A stretch of 64,000 nt of DNA from Paraburkholderia sp. LEh10. Lineage in GTDB: Bacteria > Pseudomonadota > Gammaproteobacteria > Burkholderiales > Burkholderiaceae. The translations under genes and the position numbers were made by a program. A model generated the notes under the pieces. The model was not told the origin of the DNA and ran no database searches. It saw nothing but the letters and a program-made list of their open reading frames with translations. The DNA lies in assembly GCF_017814945.1 (NCBI RefSeq), contig NZ_JAGIPX010000023.1, positions 62,001 through 126,000 on the forward strand. The letters run 5' to 3'. This document shows positions 16,363 to 24,957 of this stretch, in pieces (the first letter of the stretch is position 1; each line of letters begins with the position of its first letter).

Positions 16363-17442
16363 ATGAAGTTGGCAACGAATAGCAAAGCCGGGCAAGGGAA
16401 ACGCTTTGTCGAGCGCATCTATCGTTTGCGCATTGCCGGGCTCGGGCTTGGTTTCTTTTGTGTCGCGTCGGTCTTCGCGCAACAGCATCGCGGCTATATG
16501 CTGTGGTCGCTGCTGGTATTGCATGGTTTCATCTGGCCGCACATCGCACGGCGCGCCGCGCTTGCGTGTGAAGTCCCGTATCGCGGCGAGCGCCTGAATC
16601 TGATGATCGATGCGCTGCTAGGCGGTTTCTGGGTCGTGGCGATGCAGTTCAATGTCCTGCCGAGCGTGCTGATTCTCGCGATGCTCAGCATGAACAATAT
16701 CGCCGCCGGCGGCCTGCGTCTTTTTGCGCGCGGCGTCATTGCGCACTGGCTCGGTTTCCTGTCCGGGCTCGTGACGCTCGGTCCCGGGTTCTCGCCGATG
16801 TCGCAGATGCCGACCATACTCGCGTGCCTGCCATTCCTGATCATTTATCCACTTGCGTTGGGCCTGACTAGCTATCGGTTGTCCCTGAAGCTCGCGCAGC
16901 GCACGCGGGAACTGGAACATCTGAGCCGGACCGACGGTTTGACGCGGCTATGGAACCGGCGGCATTGGGAAGGGCTGCTCGCGCAGGAGTTCGAGCGCTG
17001 CCGTGAGAACCGGTACGCGTCGTGCCTGCTTTTGATCGACCTCGATCACTTCAAGCGGATCAACGATACGTTGGGTCATCCCGCTGGCGATGCAGTGTTG
17101 CAGGCGTTCGCCGATCTGCTGCGGCGTCATTTCCGTACGGGCGACAGCATCGGCCGCTATGGAGGCGAGGAATTCGGAGTCGTGCTGCCGGGCGCGACGC
17201 TGCGTGAGGCGCACACGATCGCCAAGGTGCTGGTGCAGCGCGTGCGTGAGAAGACCAGAGAGGCAGCCGCGGAATGCCCGTGCACCATCAGCGTCGGCAT
17301 CGCCCAGCTGACGGACAGCGTGCCCGACTATCACACCTGGCTGCAGGAGGCCGATCGCAGTCTCTATCAGGCCAAGGCGACGGGGCGCGACCGGATCGTC
17401 GTCGGCGGCCTTGCGCCCGTGCAGGAAGCGGTGCGCGGCTGA
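16363..17442 (+). CDS. Membrane diguanylate cyclase (MASE2-like sensor, GGDEF)
   Basis: Makes cyclic di-GMP from two GTP at the inner membrane. 359 aa: a membrane part with about four or five hydrophobic segments (25-170) that resembles MASE2, then a GGDEF domain (about 185-345). TDGLTRLWNRR starts the catalytic domain, DLDHFKRINDTLGH is the metal/nucleotide loop, and the active site is GGEEF at 267-271. The inhibitory I-site RTGD (258-261) lies exactly five residues before it, so product feedback should work. No EAL domain or partner is adjacent. Target process (motility, biofilm) cannot be read from context. Confidence 0.88.
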   Translation: MKLATNSKAGQGKRFVERIYRLRIAGLGLGFFCVASVFAQQHRGYMLWSLLVLHGFIWPHIARRAALACEVPYRGERLNLMIDALLGGFWVVAMQFNVLPSVLILAMLSMNNIAAGGLRLFARGVIAHWLGFLSGLVTLGPGFSPMSQMPTILACLPFLIIYPLALGLTSYRLSLKLAQRTRELEHLSRTDGLTRLWNRRHWEGLLAQEFERCRENRYASCLLLIDLDHFKRINDTLGHPAGDAVLQAFADLLRRHFRTGDSIGRYGGEEFGVVLPGATLREAHTIAKVLVQRVREKTREAAAECPCTISVGIAQLTDSVPDYHTWLQEADRSLYQAKATGRDRIVVGGLAPVQEAVRG

Positions 17443-17514
17443 TCGGCAATACACCGCCGCGCTTTAGAGCAAACGCGCGGCTCTCAAAGAGCTGGCGCTT
17501 TAGTTCTTTAGTGC

Positions 17515-18417
17515 TTAGAGCGCATACACAATGCCGGCGAAAATCGAGCCGAACAAAACCCACTTGACGACGTAATAGGTCGGCCGATGCCACGCCTTCA
17601 GGCGCTTGCCGACGCGCCGGATCGCGTACACGTACTTGAAGGCGCGATTCAGGAAGCCGGTGCGGTCGCCTGCTTCATTCGGCGAGCTGGCCGCGCGCAT
17701 CACGACGTTCGAGAACATCCTGTTCAACGCGGCTGCCCAGCGGAAGTACATGGGCCTTTCGACATCGCAGAACAACACGATGCGCGACACGTCGGTCTCG
17801 TTTTTCGCGTAGTGAATATAGGTCTCGTCGAACATCACGGTTTCGCCGTCTCGCCAGTAGTATTGCTGCCCATCCACGTCGATATAGCACCTGGGGCTCG
17901 CCGGCGTGACGAGGCCGAGGTGATACCGCACCGACCCGGCATAAGGATCGCGATGGCGAACCAGACTCGCGCCCGGCGGCAACTGCGCGAACATCGCAGC
18001 CTTGACGGTCGGAATTTCCTGCAATAGACGCGTCGTCACGGGGCAAAGGGATTGTGCCGATGGATGCGGCGCGTCATACCATTTCAGGTAAAAGCGGCGC
18101 CAGCCGGTCTTGAAGAACGAATTGAAGCCGATGTCGTTGTAATTCGTCGAGGCCGATATTTTTTGCGCGGCATCCACAGCCAATGCTTCTTCACGAATGA
18201 CTTTCCAGTTGGCTTTGAGCGGCGCCAATTCGGGAAAACGTTCCTGGTCGATATAGGCGGTGGCCTTTAGCGGCGAAAACAGATAGCACAGGCAGTTAAT
18301 TGGCGCCAGAAAGGTCGAATGATCTGACAGTTGGCGTGCGAACTTGAAGCGGGCATTGCCCCGCCTTATCACGTAAGCCACGCTTGCAACAAACCAGATA
18401 ATGAATAACCAGCGCAT
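17515..18417 (-). CDS. lpxO: Fe(II)/2-oxoglutarate aspartyl/asparaginyl beta-hydroxylase-family protein, LpxO-like
   Basis: 300-aa membrane-anchored dioxygenase. A hydrophobic N-terminus (2-16) and a C-terminal hydrophobic end (about 284-300) flank the catalytic domain. Iron ligands: H155 and D157 of RHRDPYAGSVRYHLGL and H202 of ETYIHYAKNETD; R212 should hold 2-oxoglutarate. This size, anchoring and motif set match LpxO, which adds a 2-hydroxyl group to an acyl chain of lipid A. Another family member with a different substrate is possible. It points toward the diguanylate cyclase gene; no operon partner. Confidence 0.78.
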   Translation of the reverse strand: MRWLFIIWFVASVAYVIRRGNARFKFARQLSDHSTFLAPINCLCYLFSPLKATAYIDQERFPELAPLKANWKVIREEALAVDAAQKISASTNYNDIGFNSFFKTGWRRFYLKWYDAPHPSAQSLCPVTTRLLQEIPTVKAAMFAQLPPGASLVRHRDPYAGSVRYHLGLVTPASPRCYIDVDGQQYYWRDGETVMFDETYIHYAKNETDVSRIVLFCDVERPMYFRWAAALNRMFSNVVMRAASSPNEAGDRTGFLNRAFKYVYAIRRVGKRLKAWHRPTYYVVKWVLFGSIFAGIVYAL

Positions 18418-18560
18418 TCCTTAAACTCCAGGGTTTTACCTGAGCACGCAGCTTTAACAGCTAACTTAAAGAAATGGATTTTAGCGAGAATTACGCCAGC
18501 GTGCCTTGAAGCGTACCGGGCGCGCGCAAATGGAAAAGAAGTACCAAAGAACTCAAATTT

Positions 18561-19625
18561 TCAACTCGAGACAGCGCCTCTTGGGGCAATGCCGCGCAAC
18601 GTTATCGCGCGCTTGTCGGGCAGCGTGCGGCGCTTTTCGCGCGTGCGCGGCGCGGCGGCATAGTCGGAGCCGGTCGAGGGCTCGACTGTATAGCCGCGCC
18701 GCTCCCATGCGTCGAGTCCGCCCCTTAGCGCGCGAACTCGCGTAAAGCCTTTGTCGCGCATTTGCTGCGACAGCGTTTTAGCCGTGACGTCGTCGGCGCA
18801 CACGCAATAGACGACGACATCGCGCGCAAGCAACGCGGCATCGACGGTGCCTGGCGAGTGAATGTCGAGCGGCAATGCGCCCGGAATGCGCTGCGGCGCC
18901 TGTCGCTTGACTTCGTCGGGGCGGGCGTCGAGTACGAGGGGCGGTTTGTCGGCGCGCATCATCGCGTCGAGTTGCTCGGGCGAAACGGGCGCGAACGACA
19001 GCGGCCGTTGCAGACGCCAGCGCTGGACGAACCGGAAAGCCAGATAGCACGCCGCGATGACGGCGAGCATATCGATGATCGTCCATCCATGCGCGCGGAT
19101 TTCATGGAGCAGCATGTTGAGCTGCCGCTCGAATATCGCGCCGCCGAGCAGCCAGAACGTGGCCCATGCGACGATCCCGAGCGCATCCCATGCGAAAAAA
19201 AGCGTGATGCCGACGCGCGTCGTACCCATCAGCGGCGGGGTGATGATGGCGAGCCCGGGCACGAACTTCGACACGGACACGATGGCAAGGCCGAAGCGCA
19301 TGAAGAGCACGCGTGCCTTGCGCATGTGTGCTTCGACAGCGGCCGACAGGCGGGCGAGCGCGTGAATCACCCGGCGGCCGAGCATGCGGCCCGCCGCGAA
19401 CCATACGCCGTCGCCGATCAGCGCGCCCGCGAGAGCGGCCGTCAGGACATGCCAGAACGACAGATGGCCGTTCGCGACGGCCGTGCCTGCAAGCAGCAGA
19501 ACAGGCACGGCGGGAATGGGGACCCCGAGGCGCGTGATCAGCACATTCAGGAACACGACGGCCGCGCCCCAGGTAGAGATTGCCGACGGATGGAATTCGA
19601 CCAATTGCGTTGACTCCTCGCGCAT
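18561..19625 (-). CDS. DedA-family membrane protein fused to a rhodanese domain
   Basis: 354 aa. Residues about 1-205 form a DedA/SNARE-associated membrane domain: LITRLGVPIPAVPVLLLAG, GALIGDGVWFAAGRMLGRR, and the FGLAIVSVSKFVPGLAIITP re-entrant loop. A rhodanese-like domain follows (about 215-315, from PPLVLDARPDEVKRQ) with the active-site loop VVYCVCADDVTAKTL, whose cysteine is in the catalytic place. A basic tail ends the protein. DedA proteins are linked to lipid flipping and proton-motive-force homeostasis; the rhodanese part suggests sulfur or redox sensing. A second DedA fusion is the next gene upstream, about 110 bases away. Confidence 0.83.
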   Translation of the reverse strand: MREESTQLVEFHPSAISTWGAAVVFLNVLITRLGVPIPAVPVLLLAGTAVANGHLSFWHVLTAALAGALIGDGVWFAAGRMLGRRVIHALARLSAAVEAHMRKARVLFMRFGLAIVSVSKFVPGLAIITPPLMGTTRVGITLFFAWDALGIVAWATFWLLGGAIFERQLNMLLHEIRAHGWTIIDMLAVIAACYLAFRFVQRWRLQRPLSFAPVSPEQLDAMMRADKPPLVLDARPDEVKRQAPQRIPGALPLDIHSPGTVDAALLARDVVVYCVCADDVTAKTLSQQMRDKGFTRVRALRGGLDAWERRGYTVEPSTGSDYAAAPRTREKRRTLPDKRAITLRGIAPRGAVSS

Positions 19626-19734
19626 TGCATCGCCTCGTCGCGCGCTTCCGGCCGCGCGGCCGGCGGCCGTTCATTGTTGCACGGCCCGGCCTGCCGGACA
19701 TGCCGCGCCTGAATGTCAAACGGGTATAAGAGCC

Positions 19735-21750
19735 CTAACGGTCTCCCGATGCAATCAGCGTGACGGGAATATCGAGGCAGCCGATGGAGCGCGAAACTTC
19801 GAGTTCCCGCCATTCACTGTCGTGCGTTTTCGACGAGATGAGGGGATCGAGCTGCCTGTCGGTGCGCACCACATTGAAAGGCCACGATGGCCGCACCAGC
19901 CGTTCATGCACGAGCGAGCCGAGCCAGATCGGCGCGGGCGCGGCGCCATCGCGCCTCGCGACGGCATAGCCCGTGCGCCAGAAACGCAGCACATCGCGCT
20001 CGTCGCGCCGCTCCCGCTGCCGGCTGAATACGAGTGCGGACGGTTCGCCGTCGTTGAGCTTGGGCAGCACGGGCAGATCCATCACGGACACATCGGGCGA
20101 CACGAGCGAGAACAGGCTGCGCGTGTTGAAACGCGAGCCCTCCAGCCAGCCCCGGCTGCGCAACTGCATGACGATCTGCTGCCGGTCGGCCGTCCATTGC
20201 ACGGTGATCGGCTCGCGCCGGTCGCCCTTCATGTCGGAGCGATAGCAGGGGAACGTCTTCCACAGCGAGTCCGTCCACTGCGCCTGCGTGACGACGATGG
20301 GAGGACGCTCGTGCGCCTGCTTCGCCGCATCCGGCTGATGGCCGATGCCGATCTGCAAGCCGACGCTCGCGCACAGCACGGCCAGCAGCACGACAGGCAT
20401 GTATTCGCGCGATGGCGGCGATTCCGGGTGCCGCCATACGGCAGTCAGCGCGACCACGGCGACCCAGACGGCCGCGAACGTCGCGCCGCCCACGGCATCG
20501 GAAAACGCAAAGCGGCCCGAGTACAGTCCGGCGAACGCAACGACGATCACGATCATGCTGGCAAGCGCGGCCACGGCGATGCCCGTCACCGTGCCGACGC
20601 GCCGCGCGACCACGAATGCGAGAAAGCCATAGACAGTGACGCTCGCCGCGACGTGGTTGCTTGGAAACGCGTAGATATCGGGTTGCGCGGCAGCGGGCGG
20701 CGTGTGATGAATGATGACCTGCATCGCGAAGATCAGCAGTTGCGAAAACATCACCGCAATCAGCCAGTAGACGACCGTGCGCCAGCGCTTCTCATAGGCC
20801 ATCAGCGCGACTGACGTGACGATCAGCGCGGCGAGTGTCGGAACGCTGCCGAGCGTCGACGCGCGCGCGAGCGCTTCGCCAACCCACGGCGCGCGCGCGG
20901 ACTGCAGAAAGCGATAGAACGACATGTCCACCTGGACGAGAGGGTCGCCGCTCACGACATCCTGCATCACGCCGAAAAAGATCCCTGCGCACAGCAGCAC
21001 CAGAACGGATATCCCGACCAGCAGGCCGATGGCGGCGCGCTCAGGATCGACGATCCGATAGATCAGCTGGCCATAGGGCGCTTCGTGATCGCGCGCCCAG
21101 TTTACGATGCCGCGGCGCGACGCGCTCGCCCAGGCGCGTGCGTGCGACACGACCACGCGCATGATCCATATGCACAGCCACACGATGGCGACCACGATGG
21201 CGAGCGCGGCGACGAGGCGGAACGACACGGCGCCCGCGAGCTGGATCGACGCGCCGAACACGACGCCGGGAAGAATATGCGCGGGCGCCCACAGCAGCGC
21301 GGAGATCAGGTTCATCGCGTAGAAGCGCAGCGGCGGCATTTCGAGCATGCCGGCGACCACGGGAACGACGGCGCGCAGCGGCGCGGCAAAGCGCGCGAAC
21401 ACGACGCTCTTTGCGCCATGTCTGTCGAAATGCCTCTGGCCGCTTTCGAGCAGACCCGGATGCGTGCTGAACGGCCAGAGCCTGCCTATCCTGTCCTTAT
21501 AGCGGCGGCCGACCCAGTAGCTCATTCCGTCGCCCGCCACCGCGCCCGCGATCGCGCACGCGAACAGCCAGCCGAGATTCAGGGTGCCCGTGCCGACCAG
21601 CGCGCCCGCGATGAACATCGCGGTGCTGCCCGGCACGAACGTGCCGATGATGGCGACGGCTTCGAGAAAGGCCGCAAGGAACACGACGACCAGCGTCCAT
21701 GCCGTATGGCCTGCAAGCAGGTGCAGCAGCTGGACGTACGCGTGCTCCAT
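19735..21750 (-). CDS. DedA-PAP2-LssY triple-domain membrane protein
   Basis: 671 aa with three modules: DedA (about 10-190, FVPGSTAMFIAGALVG and FARFAAPLRAVVPVVAGM), a PAP2-like phosphatase domain with several membrane spans (about 230-460), and a soluble LssY C-terminal domain (about 500-665, from WTDSLWKTFPCYRSDMKGD). The middle domain has FPSNHVAAS in place of PSGH and LYSGRFAFSDAVGG where an intact enzyme has R..G.H...D, so the nucleophilic histidine is not seen. It is transcribed toward the DedA-rhodanese gene and probably co-transcribed. Role in phospholipid or undecaprenyl-phosphate recycling is inference. Confidence 0.82.
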   Translation of the reverse strand: MEHAYVQLLHLLAGHTAWTLVVVFLAAFLEAVAIIGTFVPGSTAMFIAGALVGTGTLNLGWLFACAIAGAVAGDGMSYWVGRRYKDRIGRLWPFSTHPGLLESGQRHFDRHGAKSVVFARFAAPLRAVVPVVAGMLEMPPLRFYAMNLISALLWAPAHILPGVVFGASIQLAGAVSFRLVAALAIVVAIVWLCIWIMRVVVSHARAWASASRRGIVNWARDHEAPYGQLIYRIVDPERAAIGLLVGISVLVLLCAGIFFGVMQDVVSGDPLVQVDMSFYRFLQSARAPWVGEALARASTLGSVPTLAALIVTSVALMAYEKRWRTVVYWLIAVMFSQLLIFAMQVIIHHTPPAAAQPDIYAFPSNHVAASVTVYGFLAFVVARRVGTVTGIAVAALASMIVIVVAFAGLYSGRFAFSDAVGGATFAAVWVAVVALTAVWRHPESPPSREYMPVVLLAVLCASVGLQIGIGHQPDAAKQAHERPPIVVTQAQWTDSLWKTFPCYRSDMKGDRREPITVQWTADRQQIVMQLRSRGWLEGSRFNTRSLFSLVSPDVSVMDLPVLPKLNDGEPSALVFSRQRERRDERDVLRFWRTGYAVARRDGAAPAPIWLGSLVHERLVRPSWPFNVVRTDRQLDPLISSKTHDSEWRELEVSRSIGCLDIPVTLIASGDR

Positions 21751-22141
21751 CTAATTCTCCACGGATTGAAGCAGCCATCAAAGAGCACGGTGACGCGCGT
21801 CGATGCGCAAAAGGAAACGGTCGCTGAAAGTTTATCAGTGTCCTCCTGTTGGGCGCAGAGTTGCGGCCGCGCGGCAATCGGCATCGCGTAGCGACGTGAC
21901 GCATTTGACGTTCTTAACGTTTGAAAGGGGCACATTATTCTCGCGGGATCGATGCCGGGTCGAACATGCTTGAGCGAGCGTTCAAAGGCGTTTAAGCGGT
22001 CGCGCGTTACAAAGCTGATACGAGTCTTAAGTGTAATGACATCCCGGTACTCAAAGCTTGCCTTGCCTGGGCTTTAAAACGATAGCGCTTCTAAGCAATT
22101 CCGTGGCATAGTCCGCGTATGTAATTTAAAGGGAGGTAATA
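21751..22141. other. Divergent intergenic region upstream of the H-NS-like gene
   Basis: No gene seen in 391 bases. It must hold the promoters of two divergent genes. It ends in TAAAGGGAGGTAATA before the H-NS-like ATG, one of the strongest ribosome sites in the window, which suggests a highly expressed product. Confidence 0.45.
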
Positions 22142-23020
22142 ATGGCTACATTGGAAAACATCCAGGCACGTATAAGGAAGCTGCAGACGCAGGCCGAAGC
22201 GATCGTCACCAAACGCGCCCAGGGCGCGCTTGACCAGATCAGGGAACTGATGATCAAGCACGGCCTCACCACGGAAGACATCGAGCGGCGCGCGAAGGCA
22301 AGGCGTGAACGAGAGCGCGCGCAGCGTCTTGGTCTCAAGAGCGGTGGGATGAAAACGGCGTCGGCTGCCAAAGGCAAATTGCCGCCCAAGTATCGCGATC
22401 CCGTTTCGGGGGCGACGTGGAGCGGCCATGCCCGCCCGCCGGCATGGATCAAGAACGTGAAAGACCGCAGCCAGTTTCTTATCGATCCGTCGGCGGCCGC
22501 GTCGCAATCCGCTGATACCGCCGCTGTGACCGTGAAGGCGGCTGCAAAGAAGACGGCGGCGAAGAAAACCGCTGCTAAAAAAACCGCTGCTAAAAAAGCT
22601 GCTGCTAAAAAAGCTGCTGCTAAAAAAGCTGCTGCTAAAAAAGCTGCCGCAGGGAAAACTGCAACCGCGAAGTCCGTGGGCCGAAAGGTTGCGAAGAAAG
22701 CTTCGGCGGTTGGCGCGAAGGCGGCCACCAAAAAGGCTGCCGTGAAATCGGCCTTCAAGACGACAGTCGCCAAAAAGGCGGCTGTGAAGTCGGCAGCAAG
22801 CTCAGCTCAGCCGGCTGCCGCCAAACGGGCCGCCGCGAAGAAGGCCGTAGCCAAGAAGGCCGCTGCGACCAAAGCGCCCGCGAAGAAGGCCGCAACCAGG
22901 AAAGTCGCAACCAAAAAGCTGAGCGCGAAGAAGGCGCCTGTGCAAAGCGTCGAGCCCGTCGTCGTCGAAGCGCCGGTGACTTTGCCGGAGCCCGCTGCGC
23001 CAGCGCCGGGCGAGGCCTGA
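22142..23020 (+). CDS. H-NS-family nucleoid protein with histone-H1-like Ala/Lys tail
   Basis: 292 aa. Residues 1-60 form the coiled-coil oligomerisation part, and KLPPKYRDPVSGATWSGHAR at about 78-97 is the H-NS DNA-binding motif, followed by PPAWI. From about 128 to 275 the protein is almost wholly Ala, Lys, Thr and Val with many KKAAA/AAKK units, like eukaryotic H1 and Bordetella BpH1-type tails. Such fused proteins are common in Burkholderiales and compact and silence DNA. The ATG follows GGGAGG with ideal spacing. The acidic C-end (VEPVVVEAPVTLPEP) is atypical of a pure DNA-binding tail. Confidence 0.88.
   Translation: MATLENIQARIRKLQTQAEAIVTKRAQGALDQIRELMIKHGLTTEDIERRAKARRERERAQRLGLKSGGMKTASAAKGKLPPKYRDPVSGATWSGHARPPAWIKNVKDRSQFLIDPSAAASQSADTAAVTVKAAAKKTAAKKTAAKKTAAKKAAAKKAAAKKAAAKKAAAGKTATAKSVGRKVAKKASAVGAKAATKKAAVKSAFKTTVAKKAAVKSAASSAQPAAAKRAAAKKAVAKKAAATKAPAKKAATRKVATKKLSAKKAPVQSVEPVVVEAPVTLPEPAAPAPGEA
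22564..22647 (+). repeat. Tandem 15-bp coding repeats in the Ala/Lys tail
   Basis: About five units of GCTGCTGCTAAAAAA (some GCC/ACC variants) in a row, coding for the KKAAA run. Runs of six As inside each unit make the block prone to slippage, so tail length probably varies between strains. Confidence 0.8.
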
Positions 23021-23042
23021 TCACGCCATTGAGCTAGAACCC

Positions 23043-23122
23043 GTCTGACGTCACGCCGTCAGACTGTCGCGCGGCGACCCGTTCGCCGCGCCCTGAACGC
23101 GAGCCGGTGCAACGCCGGCTCG
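23043..23122 (+). terminator. Three adjacent hairpins after the H-NS-like gene
   Basis: GTCTGACG/CGTCAGAC (23043-23064), CGCGGCG/CGCCGCG (23070-23090) and CGAGCCGG/CCGGCTCG (23100-23122) are three perfect short stems in a row. None has a T-run behind it. They may stabilise the mRNA end or act as a factor-dependent terminator. The remaining bases up to 23378 show no gene. Confidence 0.5.
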
Positions 23123-23378
23123 TCGTAAGCGAGTCCCGCTTTTGCGCCTTGCAGTTCTCCCGCGCAGACGCAATTCCACATATCGGCTTGTTGCGCTGGC
23201 AGTTCCTTCGCCTGCCGGTTGCTTTTGCCCGTGATCATGAGTTTTTCGAATGTTTGTCGGTCGAATTACTCGCTTGCGCGGCATAAGGACGCAGAGAAGA
23301 ATCCCGGTCATGCGCCGGCTGAATGTTTCAGATAGCCGCCGGTAATGTGCTTCAAGCACGCGTCACCAGGTAAGAACC

Positions 23379-24803
23379 ATGCGACTCGACCGGAATTTCG
23401 TAAGCGGCCAGTTCGTCGAACCCGCGACCGACGAACTCATCTCCGTCTATAACCCCGCCACTGAGGCGCTGATCGCCCAGGTGTCGGGCGCGTCCCGCGA
23501 AGAGGCGCTGGCGGCAGTCGGCGCCGCCGCGGCCGCGCAGAAGAGTTGGCGCAAGCTGCCCGCCGCGGAGCGCGCAACTTTTCTGCACAAGCTCGCGGAC
23601 GCCTTGACCGACTGCGCGCCCGCCATTGGCGCGGCGCTCGCGCTGGAGTCGGGCAAGAGCGTCGCCGACGCGACGAACGAAGCAATCTACGCCGGGCAGA
23701 TTACGCGCTATCACGCGGAGTGGGCGCGCCGCATCGAAGGCGAGGTGATTCCGAGCGACACACCCGACGAAAATCTCGTGCTGCATCGCGAGCCGATTGG
23801 CGTCGTCGCATGCCTGATTCCGTTCAATTACCCCGTCTACACGTTCATGCGCAAGATCGCGCCGGCGCTGATCGCGGGCAACACGGTCGTCGTGCGGCCG
23901 AGCAACAACACGCCGACGTCCGCATTCGAAATCGCCAAGGCCGTTGTGCGCGCCGAATTGCCGCCTGGCGTCGTCAACATTCTGACGATGAGCCACGCGA
24001 CGGCGGAAGCCGTTTGCACGCACCCCGCAGTCGGCATGATCACGCTGACGGGCAGCGTCGGCGCGGGCCGCAAGGTGCTCGACTATTGCAAGCAAAACAT
24101 CGCGAAGCCGTCGCTCGAACTGGGCGGCAAGACGCCCGCCATCATCGAGCCGGATGCCGACCTTGAGAAGGCCGCACGCGAACTCGTCGGCTCGAAGACC
24201 ACGCACTGCGGCCAGCTTTGCACGGCGATCGAGCGCGTCTATGTGCACGAGAGCGTGCACGATCAGTTCGTCGCGCTGCTGAAGAAGCATATGAGCGCCG
24301 TGAAGAGCGGCGACCGCAGCGCCGATGCGTCGCTGATGGGCCCGCTCGTCAACGAAGCGTCGCGCCAGTCGATTCACGCGATGGTCGAGCGCGCAATTGC
24401 CGACGGCGCGACGCTCGAAACGGGCGGCGTGATGCCCGAAGGCAAGGGCTTTTTCTATCCGGCCACGTTGCTGACGAACTGCCGTCAGGACATGGAGATC
24501 ATTCAGGAAGAAACCTTTGGCCCAATCATGCCTGTCGTGCGTTACAACACGCTCGACGAAGCGCTGCAGATGGCCAACGACCACCAGTTCGGCCTGTCGT
24601 CGGTGCTGTACACCGAGAACTACCGCACGACGATGAAAGTCGCCAACAACATCGAAGCGGGCGAACTCTACGTGAACCGCACGCCTGCCGATCCGTACCA
24701 GGGCTTCCATGCAGGCTGGAAGCGCTCGGGCCTCGGCGGCGACGACGGCAAGCACGGCATGCTCGAATTCACGCAGACGCGTCTCGTCGTCATGAAGTAC
24801 TGA
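23379..24803 (+). CDS. Aldehyde dehydrogenase (lactaldehyde/glycolaldehyde type)
   Basis: 474-aa NAD(P)-dependent aldehyde dehydrogenase. IPFNYPVYTFMRK (147-159) replaces the more common PWNFP, as in lactaldehyde dehydrogenase AldA-type enzymes; LTGSVGAGRKV (223-233) is the cofactor motif, E248 in ELGGKTP is the general base and C281 in CGQLC the nucleophile. A strong terminator follows, so it is a separate unit from the MFS gene. The nearby sugar-acid-like dehydratase and alcohol oxidoreductase suggest a common pathway in which a hydroxy-aldehyde is oxidised to an acid; the exact substrate is not known. Confidence 0.78.
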   Translation: MRLDRNFVSGQFVEPATDELISVYNPATEALIAQVSGASREEALAAVGAAAAAQKSWRKLPAAERATFLHKLADALTDCAPAIGAALALESGKSVADATNEAIYAGQITRYHAEWARRIEGEVIPSDTPDENLVLHREPIGVVACLIPFNYPVYTFMRKIAPALIAGNTVVVRPSNNTPTSAFEIAKAVVRAELPPGVVNILTMSHATAEAVCTHPAVGMITLTGSVGAGRKVLDYCKQNIAKPSLELGGKTPAIIEPDADLEKAARELVGSKTTHCGQLCTAIERVYVHESVHDQFVALLKKHMSAVKSGDRSADASLMGPLVNEASRQSIHAMVERAIADGATLETGGVMPEGKGFFYPATLLTNCRQDMEIIQEETFGPIMPVVRYNTLDEALQMANDHQFGLSSVLYTENYRTTMKVANNIEAGELYVNRTPADPYQGFHAGWKRSGLGGDDGKHGMLEFTQTRLVVMKY

Positions 24804-24811
24804 TCCTGTCA

Positions 24812-24859
24812 GAGCGCATCCCGCAGGCAATTCAACAAAAGCGGGTGCGCTCTTTTCTT
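24812..24859 (+). terminator. Intrinsic terminator after the aldehyde dehydrogenase gene
   Basis: GAGCGCATCCCGC (24812-24824) pairs with GCGGGTGCGCTC (24841-24852) with one bulged base, followed by TTTTCTT. Confidence 0.82.
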
Positions 24860-24957
24860 AACCGCTATCAGCACACGCTGCATTCATAACAAAGATCTGG
24901 AGACACGACGGCCACGGCGCATGCCGTGCTCCTCGCGCGTCTCTTAGGAGCACCACA

